From positions 1 to 49,476 of the forward strand of contig NZ_ASGZ01000007.1 of the NCBI RefSeq assembly GCF_000495475.1: 49,476 nt of DNA, read 5' to 3'. The stretch is from Candidatus Halobonum tyrrellensis G22. Its GTDB lineage: Archaea; Halobacteriota; Halobacteria; Halobacteriales; Haloferacaceae. Of this stretch, positions 7,715-15,596 are shown in pieces; within the stretch, counting starts at the first letter, position 1; each line of letters begins with the position of its first letter. Made by a program: the position numbers and the translations under genes. Below the pieces are notes generated by a model. It ran no database searches. It was given only the letters and a program-made list of their open reading frames with translations, and was not told the origin of the DNA.

Positions 7715-9762
7715 GCCACCACCACCCAGACGCCGAGCGCGACGGTGAGCAGCACGACGACGAACTTGACGCCCGAGACGATGTCGGCGCTCCGGATGTA
7801 CCCCGCGACCAGCCCCGACACGACCGCCTGGAGCGTGACCGCGTGGAAGAACAGCGCCGAGAGCTGGTCCACGTCGACGTTCCCCGCGAACCCGCCGCTG
7901 GCGACCCCACCGCCAGCGCCGCCGGCGGCCGCCGTCCCGCCCCCGCCCGCGCCGCCGGTCAGCCCCGTCAGCACGTCGAGGAACTTCAGCTTCAGGATCG
8001 CCATCACGGCCAACAGCGTGAGGTACGTCATCAGGATGATCGCCACCTGCATCCGGGTGCGCGACTTCCGCTCGCGGTCGATGTCGTCCTGGTTCTCGCT
8101 GGCCTGCGCCGCGGTGGTCAACACGTCCGTGATCTGGCTCGACGCCTCCTGCGCCTCCGAGATGAGCTTCACCGTCCGCGCGAGCCGCGGGATGCGGTAG
8201 GCGTTGTTGAACTCGACGAGCGCCTCCCGGAGGCTCATCCCGTAGTTCACCTTGGCGTACATCACCTCGAACTCCGCCGCCAGCCGGCCCGAGGAGGTGT
8301 CGGCGACCGTCTCGACCGACTCGAGCAGCGTCTGGCCGGTGTCGTTCGCCGACGAGAGCTTCCGGAGCGTGTCCGAGAGCTTGTTCGTGACCCCGCCGCG
8401 GCGGTGCTGGTGCCAGCTGTGGAACGCCGCCAGCGGGATCAGCGTGACGTACGCCGGGACGTACACCCACGCGAACGTCCCCCACACGGGGTTGGCGACG
8501 AAGCCGTCCCACGACAGCGGCGCCGACCCCGACAGCACCGCGAACCCGACGAGTACGAGCGCCGCGGGGGCGGTGAGCGCGAGCGTGTACGACGGGTTCT
8601 CCCGGAGGAACACGTGCGGCGCCCGCAGCAGTTCCGCCGTCTTGTGCGTCCCCTCCCGGCTCCGGATCCGGTCGAACACGCCGAACGACCCGACGAACGA
8701 CTCGACCAGCCCGAGGTGGAGGAGGCCCTCGCGTTGGCTCTCGGCGAACCGCTCGTCGACGCCCGAGGGGTCGAGGACGCCGTCGCCGGGTTCGTCCTGT
8801 TTCACCGTCGAGACCAACACGAGGAAGCCGACGCCGATCAGCGGCGTGAGGAGGTACACCGTCGCGAACAGGAGGAACGGGTCGCCCTTCCCCATCATCG
8901 CCATGATGACGAGGATGATGATCAACAGGAGCGGGAACAGCGACAGCGTCATGTACATCTCGCCGAACAGTTCGAGCGTCTCTAAGGTCAGCTCCTGCTG
9001 CTGTTTGGCCGTCCGGAGGTGTTTGTCCTTCTTGTCCTTGAGAAACTGCTCCATGTCCCCCCCGGAGTTGATGATCGACAGCATGTCGGTGAGGAACTGC
9101 GAGAGTTCGTCGCTCGGCGTCTCGATCGCCTGCTCGCGCACCGCGTTCCGGTAGTCGGTGCCGAAGTACTGCGTCTCGTGGACGATACTCTGGAACTCGC
9201 GGGCCACCTCGCCGTACGTGTCGTCCGCCTCGGCCATCGCCTCCAGTATCTCCAACTGGTTCAGCCCGCCCACCGACAGCGCGTACATGAACGACACCGC
9301 GTCCGACAGCAGCATGTTGATCTCCCGCTCGCGGGCGCTCGCCCGCTGATAGGGGATCGCCAACAGCGTACCGAAGCCGAGCCCGAACCCGACGCCGCCG
9401 AAGACGGCGCCGCTGAGTAGCACGCCCACCGGCATCGTGAGACTCCGGAGCAGTCGCGCGGTCTCCACCGACGACACCGGGATGCCGAGTCCGACCGCCT
9501 CCGGCGAGACGACCCCCAACGCGAACAGGGCGTAGCCGAGCAGGCTCCCGCAGAGCCACAACAGCCCGCCGACCAGCACCCCGACCCCGAGCGCGCGCGA
9601 GACGTACAACTCGACGGGCTGGCTCATCCGCGCCTCGGTGAGTTTCTCCTCGATGCCCGCGACGAAGTCGCCGTCGGTGTCGAACAGCCGCCGGAACAGC
9701 GGGTAGAAGGCGTCCGCGAACCCCTGCGCGCTCCCGAACCCGCCCTCGGTGTCGAGGCTCAT
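7711..9762 (-). CDS. Type IV pilus / T2SS-F family platform protein (PilC/FlaJ-like)
   Basis: A 683-residue polytopic membrane protein with two T2SSF-type cytoplasmic domains, each followed by membrane helices, as in archaeal FlaJ and TadC. The first domain (about residues 145-250) carries SDAVSFMYALSVGGL and GGDMEQFLKD; the second (about 445-560) carries SSANDTGQTLLESV and YGMSLREALVEF. Helices are visible near residues 60-85, 105-140, 270-320, 395-450 and in the last ~110 residues. A Gly/Ala-rich loop of about 35 residues precedes the final helices. The protein anchors the assembly ATPase and drives pilin extraction from the membrane. The ATG follows the ATPase stop directly (TAG then ATG). 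Which of the several haloarchaeal PilB/PilC pairs this corresponds to cannot be told here. Confidence 0.9.
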   Translation of the reverse strand: MSLDTEGGFGSAQGFADAFYPLFRRLFDTDGDFVAGIEEKLTEARMSQPVELYVSRALGVGVLVGGLLWLCGSLLGYALFALGVVSPEAVGLGIPVSSVETARLLRSLTMPVGVLLSGAVFGGVGFGLGFGTLLAIPYQRASAREREINMLLSDAVSFMYALSVGGLNQLEILEAMAEADDTYGEVAREFQSIVHETQYFGTDYRNAVREQAIETPSDELSQFLTDMLSIINSGGDMEQFLKDKKDKHLRTAKQQQELTLETLELFGEMYMTLSLFPLLLIIILVIMAMMGKGDPFLLFATVYLLTPLIGVGFLVLVSTVKQDEPGDGVLDPSGVDERFAESQREGLLHLGLVESFVGSFGVFDRIRSREGTHKTAELLRAPHVFLRENPSYTLALTAPAALVLVGFAVLSGSAPLSWDGFVANPVWGTFAWVYVPAYVTLIPLAAFHSWHQHRRGGVTNKLSDTLRKLSSANDTGQTLLESVETVADTSSGRLAAEFEVMYAKVNYGMSLREALVEFNNAYRIPRLARTVKLISEAQEASSQITDVLTTAAQASENQDDIDRERKSRTRMQVAIILMTYLTLLAVMAILKLKFLDVLTGLTGGAGGGGTAAAGGAGGGVASGGFAGNVDVDQLSALFFHAVTLQAVVSGLVAGYIRSADIVSGVKFVVVLLTVALGVWVVVA

Positions 9763-12700
9763 CTACGACTCACCCGTCCCCTCCGCGTCGCCGACCCCCC
9801 ACTCGTCGCCCGCGTCGGCGGCGGCGTCATCGTCGTCGGTGTCATCGTCGTCGGTGCTATCGTCAGCGGCGTCATCGTCGGCGGCGCCGTTCGACGGGAC
9901 CCCGCCGTCCGACCCGGGGCCGTCCGCCGCCGCGCCGGGGTCGTCACCGTCACTCGTGTCGTCGGGGTCGTCGAAGTCGTCGATGCCGGCGAACGGGTCG
10001 TCGCCCCCGTCGGCGGCGGTTCCGTCCCCGCGGGTGTCGGCGTCGGCGGCGGCGTCGCCGCTCCCGTCGTCCGCGCTCCCATCCGCGGCGTCGGCGGGGC
10101 TATCCTCCGATCCGACGCCGCTCCCAGTTCCGTCGGCCGGGTCCGCCAGGTCCGCCCCGGCGCCGGCCTCGGCCTCGACGCTCGCGGACGAGGCGGGGAT
10201 GTCGAGGGCGTCGGCCACGCCGGCGGGTGCGGCGGCGCGGTGCTCGTCGAACAGCGGTTCCGCCTCGTCGAGGATACCGCCCACGTGGTCGAGCATCTCG
10301 TCGCTCGCCTCCGGCCGGGGGACCATCGCCTCCTCGTCGGGGTCGACGTCGATCAGCACCGACTCCATCTCGCGGAGGTCCTCGAGGCTGGTCTCCAGCC
10401 CGTCGGTCGCCATCAGCCCCACGATGGTCTCGGGGTCGTTGATGAACGCCTGCAGCGTCGCGGCCACCTGCGTGTACGTGTTCAGCCCGCGGTCGATCAG
10501 GTACGCGAGTACGGCCTGCCGCATCAGCATCTCCTCTTCGAGCGTCTCGCGGGTCCACCCGCGGTCGAACTGGATCTCCCGTAGCGTGTTCGACTCGCCC
10601 ATCTTCAGGAACTCGTCGGTCTCGGCCTGCCACTGGTAGACGTCTTGGACGTTGATCTCGTCGTTCTCGGCGTCGTAGTGGTTGATCTCCGTGAGCGACT
10701 TGTTCCGGCGGACCTTCCGCCCCCGCACCCGGGTCGCCGACTGGATGGAGACCAGGTCGAGCGCGGTGAACATCGTCTTCGAGACGTTGATCGGGTCGGT
10801 GGTGAACCGCTTGAGCACCTCCCCCACGTTGTCGGCGTGGAACGTCGTGTACGTGGTGTGGCCCGTCGACATCACCTGAAACAGGGTTCGCCCCTCCTCG
10901 CCGCGCACCTCGCCCATCACGATGTAGTCGGGCCGCTGGCGGAGCGCGGCCTCCAGCAGGTCGAACTCGTCGACGTCGCCCTTGTCGTCCTCGGAGAAGG
11001 AGGGGCGCGTCACCGAGGCGATCCAGTTGCGCTGGGGGAGTTCCACCTCGCGGGTGTCCTCGATCGAGACGATCTTCGAGTTCGAGGGGATGAACAGCGA
11101 CACCGCGTTGAGACTCGTCGTCTTCCCCGAGGCGGTGCCGCCCGCGAACAGGAGGCTCTTGTCGTTTTCGATGCAGAGCCAGATGAACGCCATCTCCTCC
11201 AGCGAGAAGGTGTTCCAGTTGATCAGGTCGATCGGCGTGAAGGGGACGTCCTTGAACTGCCGGATCGTGTAGTTGGTGCCGTGGTCCGACACCTCCCGGC
11301 CGAGCGTCAACTGCGCGCGCGACCCGTCCGGCAGCGTCGCGTCGACCTGCGGGCGGCGCTTGGAGATTCCTTTGCCCGACCGCTGGGCGAGTTTGACCAC
11401 GAAGTCGTCGAGTTCGTCCTCGCCGTGGTAGACGTTCGAGATGATCTGCTCGTACTCGGAGTGGTAGACGAAGACGGGGCTGTCGTAGCCGTCACACGAG
11501 ACGTCCTCGACGTTGATGTCGTGTTTGATCCCGTCGATCCGCTCGTAGCCGACGAAGTCGCGTTCGAGGTAGTACAGCAGTTTCTCGACGGCGTACTCGG
11601 TGAGCGTGTCGGGGTCCTCCGCGAGCACCGCGGGTTCGGGGCGGGCCGCGATGCCCTCTAGCCCGCCCTCGGTTCGGGGCGTCCAGTAGCCGAGCGCGCG
11701 CACCAGTCGGGCGGCGGCGTCGTCGCCGTCGGGGTCGACGTCGAGTACGCCACGTTCGCGGAGCGCGTCCGCGACCCGGTTGCCGAGACCGGTCCCGTCG
11801 GGCCGGTCGTAGAGGTCGTACCGGTCGAGCAGCGCGTACGTCTCTTCGCGGATGACGCTCCGGCGGTGGCTCTCGTCGCCGGCGACCACCCCCTCGTCGG
11901 CGTACTTGATCGCCGAGCGGAGTTTCCCCTCGAAGAACTCGCTCAACTCCGTCTCGACCCGGTTGAGCGCCGGTTCGACCACGTAGTACTTCTTCTCGTT
12001 CTCCTTACTGGAGTGGAAGACGATCACGAACGAGTACGGCTCGTTCACCCAGTAGCGCTCCACCTCCTCGAAGTGGGTCTTCTTCGGGATCGGCACCGCC
12101 TTCTCTAAGTCGTAGCGGTTGGTGAGCGTCGTCTCGCCGTCGGCGTCCGAGAAGAACTCGTCCTCGTCGACGTCGGCTGCGACGTTCACCGTCCGCTCGT
12201 CGACCACCGCGTCGAGTTCGGGCGCGCGGTCGCTGAGGTGGCCCAACACCGACTCGACCGCGTCGGGGTCGAACCCCAGCGCCTCCGTCCTGTCCTCGTG
12301 GGTGAACGACAGCGGTTCGTCCTCCTCGTCGGTCGGGGGGTTCCCCTCCTCGTCGAGGAAGTACTCGCGCTCGTAGTCGTCCCACGTGTAGATGTCCTTC
12401 CACACCGGCGTCTCGTCGTACGCCAACAGCGGCGAGGCGTCCGCGATGTCCGCCCCCGTCGCACCCGCCGCGCCGACCCGGTCGGCGAGTCCCGAGAGGT
12501 CCGTCCCGAGGTACTCCGCGGGGTCGACCCCGACGGCGTCGAGGTCCTCGTCGGTCACCGGCCGTCGGCCGGGCGTCGCCGTGGGGTCGTCCTCGTCGGG
12601 CGGGAGGCGGATGCGATCGGCCAACGCGTCCGCCGCGTCCGTCTCACCCCGGTCGCGGAGGAAGTCGACCCAGGTGTACGTCTCCGCGTCCGCCCCGTCC

Positions 12701-12840
12701 CCGACGCCGTCCGCCCCGTCCCCGACGCCGTCCGCCCCGTCCCCGACGACGTCCGCCCGGTCGTCGTCGTCGCCGTCGGTGTGGCCGGCGTCCCCCTCGG
12801 CCCCACCAGACCGCGACGCTTCCGCGTCGTCGGTTGTCAT
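9763..12840 (-). CDS. Type IV pilus assembly ATPase (PilB/GspE/VirB11 family), with acidic extensions
   Basis: A 1025-residue hexameric-ATPase family protein that powers pilin assembly at the cytoplasmic membrane. Walker A is AGGTASGKTTSLN near residue 567; the Asp/Glu box and Walker B-like RPDYIVMGEVRGEEG lies near 637; the His box STGHTTYTTFHAD follows. The N-terminal domain contains WVNEPYSFVIVF, a haloarchaeal signature also present in the second ATPase of this window. Two features are odd. Residues 1-50 are very acidic with three copies of a 7-residue DGVGDGA-type repeat. About 150-180 residues at the C-terminus are an almost pure Asp/Gly/Ala tail with no domain. It is first in an operon of at least seven genes. 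No TATA box of convincing spacing is seen, though an AT-rich patch lies near 12890-12902. Confidence 0.93.
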   Translation of the reverse strand: MTTDDAEASRSGGAEGDAGHTDGDDDDRADVVGDGADGVGDGADGVGDGADAETYTWVDFLRDRGETDAADALADRIRLPPDEDDPTATPGRRPVTDEDLDAVGVDPAEYLGTDLSGLADRVGAAGATGADIADASPLLAYDETPVWKDIYTWDDYEREYFLDEEGNPPTDEEDEPLSFTHEDRTEALGFDPDAVESVLGHLSDRAPELDAVVDERTVNVAADVDEDEFFSDADGETTLTNRYDLEKAVPIPKKTHFEEVERYWVNEPYSFVIVFHSSKENEKKYYVVEPALNRVETELSEFFEGKLRSAIKYADEGVVAGDESHRRSVIREETYALLDRYDLYDRPDGTGLGNRVADALRERGVLDVDPDGDDAAARLVRALGYWTPRTEGGLEGIAARPEPAVLAEDPDTLTEYAVEKLLYYLERDFVGYERIDGIKHDINVEDVSCDGYDSPVFVYHSEYEQIISNVYHGEDELDDFVVKLAQRSGKGISKRRPQVDATLPDGSRAQLTLGREVSDHGTNYTIRQFKDVPFTPIDLINWNTFSLEEMAFIWLCIENDKSLLFAGGTASGKTTSLNAVSLFIPSNSKIVSIEDTREVELPQRNWIASVTRPSFSEDDKGDVDEFDLLEAALRQRPDYIVMGEVRGEEGRTLFQVMSTGHTTYTTFHADNVGEVLKRFTTDPINVSKTMFTALDLVSIQSATRVRGRKVRRNKSLTEINHYDAENDEINVQDVYQWQAETDEFLKMGESNTLREIQFDRGWTRETLEEEMLMRQAVLAYLIDRGLNTYTQVAATLQAFINDPETIVGLMATDGLETSLEDLREMESVLIDVDPDEEAMVPRPEASDEMLDHVGGILDEAEPLFDEHRAAAPAGVADALDIPASSASVEAEAGAGADLADPADGTGSGVGSEDSPADAADGSADDGSGDAAADADTRGDGTAADGGDDPFAGIDDFDDPDDTSDGDDPGAAADGPGSDGGVPSNGAADDDAADDSTDDDDTDDDDAAADAGDEWGVGDAEGTGES
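12688..12750 (-). repeat. Three tandem 21-bp repeats inside the ATPase gene
   Basis: Three consecutive 21-bp units at 12688-12708, 12709-12729 and 12730-12750 (the third with one mismatch) encode a 7-residue Asp/Gly/Val/Ala repeat near the N-terminus of the PilB-like ATPase. The reading frame is kept, so copy number may vary without breaking the gene. Confidence 0.85.
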
Positions 12841-13073
12841 TACGGCTACCGACTCCCGCGACGACCTTCAACCGTGCCATCAAACTCTCCGATATGATAA
12901 CTGCGGCGTCAGCGGGCTGTCGGTCGCCGGGTCCGCACTCCGAGCGGCGTTCACACTCCCCGACGACCGCAGTGGGACGGGCCGAACGACGGACCGCGTA
13001 GCGGTCGGCAGACGAAGGGTCGGCGCCGCGTCTAGCTTTCGATCGCTTAGTTGTGAGCGCGCAGAGCCGGGGA

Positions 13074-13090
13074 TCGCTAGCGAAAAACGA
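13074..13090 (+). promoter_or_regulatory. Palindrome and AT-rich box upstream of the DUF326 gene
   Basis: TCGCTAGCGA at 13074-13083 is a perfect 10-bp palindrome. It runs straight into an A-rich box (CGAAAAACG) about 33-41 nt before the ATG at 13122. A palindrome touching the presumed BRE/TATA is a good position for a repressor or activator; the regulator is unknown. Confidence 0.45.
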
Positions 13091-13121
13091 CAAGAAGGAG
13101 CCACCCCTATATCAACCCGCG

Positions 13122-13478
13122 ATGACACTTCAGGATACGCTCTCGGAGATCGACCACCTGGACGACGAACAGCGCGAGTGCATCGAGAACTGCTTCGAGG
13201 CCGCCGCAGCCTGCGAGTGGTGCGCCGACGCGTGCGCCGGCGAGGGCGAGGGGATGGCGGAGTGCATCCGACTCTGTCGCGACGTCGCCGACCACGCCTC
13301 GCTGCACGCGCGGTTCATGGCGCGCGACTCCGGCTACAGTTCGAAGATGGCCGAAGACTGCGCCGAACTCTGTCAGGAGTGCGCCGACGAGTGCAGCCAG
13401 CACGACAACGACCACTGTCAGCTCTGTGCGGACGTGCTCGAAGAGTGCGCCGAGAGCTGTCGGTCGATGGCCGCCTGA
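13122..13478 (+). CDS. Four-helix-bundle Cys-rich protein, DUF326 (copper-storage/Csp-like)
   Basis: A 118-residue protein with 15 cysteines arranged in helical spacings such as CIENC, CEWCADAC, CAELCQECADEC and CQLCADVLEEC. This is the DUF326 pattern, in which cysteines line the inside of a four-helix bundle; characterised relatives (Csp proteins) store many Cu(I) ions. There is no signal peptide, so it would be cytosolic, like Csp3. The ATG at 13122 begins the typical MTLQDTLSEI helix; the frame is open upstream to 13053 but nothing there fits the family. It converges with the rhodanese lipoprotein gene and is followed by a T-run. Copper binding is inferred from the family; histidines near the open end of the bundle (HASLH, HDNDH) fit. 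Confidence 0.88.
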   Translation: MTLQDTLSEIDHLDDEQRECIENCFEAAAACEWCADACAGEGEGMAECIRLCRDVADHASLHARFMARDSGYSSKMAEDCAELCQECADECSQHDNDHCQLCADVLEECAESCRSMAA

Positions 13479-13533
13479 GGCGGGGAGCCGTCGCGGTCCG
13501 CCCGGCGTCGACACCGCTCGTCTGACACCCCAG

Positions 13534-13539
13534 TTTTTT
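13534..13539 (+). terminator. T6 run after the DUF326 gene
   Basis: Six consecutive T residues lie 56 nt after the DUF326 stop and before the convergent rhodanese gene. Archaeal RNA polymerase stops at such T-tracts, and in this 70% GC context the run stands out. Confidence 0.5.
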
Positions 13540-13562
13540 CGCCCGATCCCGATCCGACGCGC

Positions 13563-14297
13563 TCAGCCTCGCAGCTCGCCGACGTCGCCGGTGACGGTCG
13601 TCCCCACGAGGTCGCCGAGCGGCGCGCGAACCCGGTACTCGGGCGTCTCGACGCGGATGGTCGAGTCGGCCGTCACGTCGGTGAAGCGGAGTTCGAGATG
13701 GTACTCGCCCGCGTCGTCGATGGCGGTCGCCTCCCGCTGGCCCGTCGGCTCGTGTCGCGCCCACGCCGTCTCGCCCGCGTGGGCGGCGTCGGTCACGCCG
13801 CTGATCTCGCGTAGCTCGGGGCGAACGTCGACGTTCGCGCCCGCGACCGGGTATCCGCGGTCCGTCCACTCCCAGAACCCCTCGTCGATGACGTACACCT
13901 CCTCGTAGCCGTCGTCGATCAGCGTCGACGCCCGGAGCGACGAGAGGTGGTGGGGACAGCCGCAGTAGCAGACGATACGCGCGTCGGTCGGCCACTCCGC
14001 GACCGGGTCCGAGGGCCGCCCGTCGGGCGCGGGACTCCACACCGCCCCCTCGACGTGCGACCGGTCGTACGCCCGTTCGCCGCGCGCGTCGGCGAACCGC
14101 GCGGCGTCGTCCTCGTACCACTCGTGTACGGTGTCGACCGGCACCAGCGGGACTCCCGTCCCCTCGACCGTGATCCGCTCGAACCCGCCGTCGCTCGTCT
14201 CCTCCGAATCCGACGTTCCCGACCCGCCGAGACAGCCGCCGAGGAGGGTGACGCTCCCGGCCGCGAACGACCGCCGCGTCGTGCGCTTCCATCCCAT
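13563..14297 (-). CDS. Tat-exported rhodanese-domain lipoprotein
   Basis: A 244-residue protein. The start at 14297 gives RRSFAAGSVTLLGGC, a twin-arginine signal ending in a lipobox cysteine, so the mature protein should be lipid-anchored outside the cell. The rhodanese domain (about residues 40-165) holds DARGERAYDRSHVEGAV and the active-site region IVCYCGCPHHLSSLRA, with three cysteines where rhodaneses have one catalytic Cys, followed by GYEEVYVIDEGFWEW. The C-terminal ~85 residues are a beta-rich region with no recognised family. It may relay sulfur or act on thiols at the surface. The upstream open stretch to 14357 would spoil the Tat signal. The rhodanese call is solid; its substrate is unknown. 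Confidence 0.87.
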   Translation of the reverse strand: MGWKRTTRRSFAAGSVTLLGGCLGGSGTSDSEETSDGGFERITVEGTGVPLVPVDTVHEWYEDDAARFADARGERAYDRSHVEGAVWSPAPDGRPSDPVAEWPTDARIVCYCGCPHHLSSLRASTLIDDGYEEVYVIDEGFWEWTDRGYPVAGANVDVRPELREISGVTDAAHAGETAWARHEPTGQREATAIDDAGEYHLELRFTDVTADSTIRVETPEYRVRAPLGDLVGTTVTGDVGELRG

Positions 14298-14525
14298 CTC
14301 CGGGTCGTTACGCGCGGGCGCCGAAGAGTGTTCGCGTGGCGGCGGTGCCGAAACCACTCTAGCTACGGTACCGCGAGCGAGGCCGAAGGCCGAGCGAGGA
14401 GGCCCCCGCTAAAAGTGGTCGACGGGCGCGACGGGAGTCACGCGAGCGAACGTAGTGAGCGAGTGTGACCCAGCGAGACCGACGGTCTCGCGGAGTCGGG
14501 GCCGTGAGCGACCGGAGGGAGCGAA
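14298..14525. other. 228-bp gap downstream of tRNA-Arg with direct and inverted repeats
   Basis: No gene is visible here. The stretch carries repeated GCGAGCGA/GAGCGAG words (near 14368-14398 and 14441-14462) and a perfect 8-bp-arm hairpin at 14473-14491. Words of this type are common beside haloarchaeal tRNA genes. The rhodanese promoter should lie at its left end. Confidence 0.55.
14473..14491. repeat. Hairpin: 8-bp arms, 3-nt loop
   Basis: GCGAGACC (14473-14480) pairs perfectly with GGTCTCGC (14484-14491). It lies about 35 nt beyond the 3' end of tRNA-Arg(CCT), so it may shape the 3' trailer of that transcript. Confidence 0.6.
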
Positions 14526-14598
14526 CGGGCGCGACGGGATTCGAACCCGCGATCTAGAGGTTAGGAACCTCTCGCCGTATCCCCTTGGCCACACGCCC
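14526..14598 (-). tRNA. tRNA-Arg (anticodon CCT)
   Basis: The minus strand folds into a full cloverleaf of 73 nt. The acceptor stem is GGGCGTG with CGCGCCC plus discriminator G, with one G-U pair. The anticodon arm is AGAGG / TTCCTAA / CCTCT, giving anticodon CCU, which reads AGG. The T-arm is GCGGG / TTCGAAT / CCCGT. CCA is not encoded and no intron is present. Confidence 0.95.
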
Positions 14599-14653
14599 CA
14601 CTACCGGGTGTGAGGCGGCGATAGAAAAGCGGACCGGAGCGCGTCGAGACGGG

Positions 14654-14941
14654 TCAGTTCCGCTCGGTCTCGGTTTCGGTCGCGGTGTCGGTCGCCGTGC
14701 CCGCGCCCGCGGTGCCCGTCTCGTCGCGGTCGTTGAGGTCGCCGACGGTCTCCTCTTGCATGTCCTCGAGTTCGTCCTCGATCTCCTCGCGACCCTTCTT
14801 GAACTCCCCCATCGCCTGCCCCGTCGAGCGTGCGAGCTTCGGGATCTTGTTCGCCCCGAACAGTAGGATGAGGACGAACAGGATGATGAGCATCTCCGGC
14901 CCGCCCGGGATCGCCCCGAACAGGAGTGCTGTGGTGTCCAT
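14654..14941 (-). CDS. tatA: Sec-independent (Tat) translocase subunit TatA
   Basis: A 95-residue protein with the TatA plan: a short N-terminus, one membrane helix (about residues 17-34, EMLIILFVLILLFG), the hinge at FGANKIPKLARS, then an amphipathic helix (GQAMGEFKKGREE) and an acidic, Thr-rich tail. TatA multimers form the passage for folded proteins exported by the twin-arginine route, which haloarchaea use for most secreted proteins; at least two genes in this window (13563-14297 and 30470-31291) carry Tat-type signals. No tatC is adjacent. A TATA-like box sits 23-32 nt upstream, so the message should be leaderless. The acidic tail of ~45 residues is typical of haloarchaeal versions. Confidence 0.95.
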   Translation of the reverse strand: MDTTALLFGAIPGGPEMLIILFVLILLFGANKIPKLARSTGQAMGEFKKGREEIEDELEDMQEETVGDLNDRDETGTAGAGTATDTATETETERN

Positions 14942-14963
14942 CTCTACTCCCGCCTAACCGGCT

Positions 14964-14973
14964 GGTAATTATA
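14964..14973 (-). promoter_or_regulatory. TATA box of tatA
   Basis: Minus-strand CCTATAATTA lies 23-32 nt upstream of the tatA ATG, inside a run of A/T that is rare in this window. Spacing fits a leaderless transcript. Confidence 0.65.
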
Positions 14974-15121
14974 GGCTTTTTGGACCGCGGGGTTTCGGGT
15001 GTTCGAGCGCTATCGCGGGTGAAATCGGCCGGACACGACGATATTTGGTCCGATCCGAGCGGCGGCCCGGCCGTCCGTCGACGGTCGCCGACGCCGCCGC
15101 CGGCCCCACGTGGTAGCAAAG

Positions 15122-15130
15122 CCATAAGTA
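15122..15130 (+). promoter_or_regulatory. TATA-like box of the HTH gene at 15155
   Basis: CCATAAGTA lies 25-33 nt before the ATG at 15155, the usual leaderless spacing. Confidence 0.5.
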
Positions 15131-15154
15131 GGTGGATGGAGAGCGTCCGGTTGG

Positions 15155-15484
15155 ATGATAGACACCCTCCTCACCGCGATGGCGGACCCGACGCGGCGGC
15201 GCGTACTGGGTCGGCTCGAACCGCTCGACGCGGGGCGGACACTCGCGGTCGACGACCTGTTCGACGACGGCGACGACGACGCCGACCGACTCCGCCTCCG
15301 GCACGTCCACCTCCCGAAACTGGCCGAGGCCGACCTGGTCGACTGGGACCGCGAGGCGGCCCGCATCGGGGTCGGAGCCGACTTCGAGCGGGCGTTGCCG
15401 CTGCTCCGGGCCGCCCGGGAGGTCGAAACCGGCGTCGGCCCCGGCGCGGGCGCGGCGTCCGAGTCGGGCCGTGCGGGGCGGTGA
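15155..15484 (+). CDS. Small ArsR-like winged-helix regulator, DUF7344-type
   Basis: A 109-residue protein beginning MIDTLLTAMADPTRRRVLGRLE, quoted here only to LGRL; ADPTRRRVL is the first helix of the ArsR-like winged-helix families common in haloarchaea. LRHVHLPKLAEADLVDWD matches the recognition and wing region, in which a histidine-containing helix leads into VDWD. The C-terminal ~35 residues are a Gly/Ala linker with no fold. Such single-domain proteins are usually DNA-binding regulators or parts of signalling switches; the target is unknown. It stands alone between divergent tatA and the HD-domain gene downstream. Confidence 0.78.
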   Translation: MIDTLLTAMADPTRRRVLGRLEPLDAGRTLAVDDLFDDGDDDADRLRLRHVHLPKLAEADLVDWDREAARIGVGADFERALPLLRAAREVETGVGPGAGAASESGRAGR

Positions 15485-15596
15485 GTTCGGCCCGTACGGG
15501 GCGTGTGAGTCCCGGTGTCGCGCGCCCGCGGCGGCGCTCGCCGTCCCGAGAGACGTGGGGTAAGGGCTTTTGCGGGTCGCCGCCGTGGGCTGAGAT

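Noticed and set aside
7025-9559. An 844-residue fusion of the DUF7287-type gene with upstream sequence
   Set aside because: Everything before GTG 7714 in this frame is the Arg-rich shadow of pilC; the GTGA overlap explains the true start.
14409-14594. A 61-codon minus-strand frame
   Set aside because: It reads through tRNA-Arg(CCT), whose complete cloverleaf is the better explanation.
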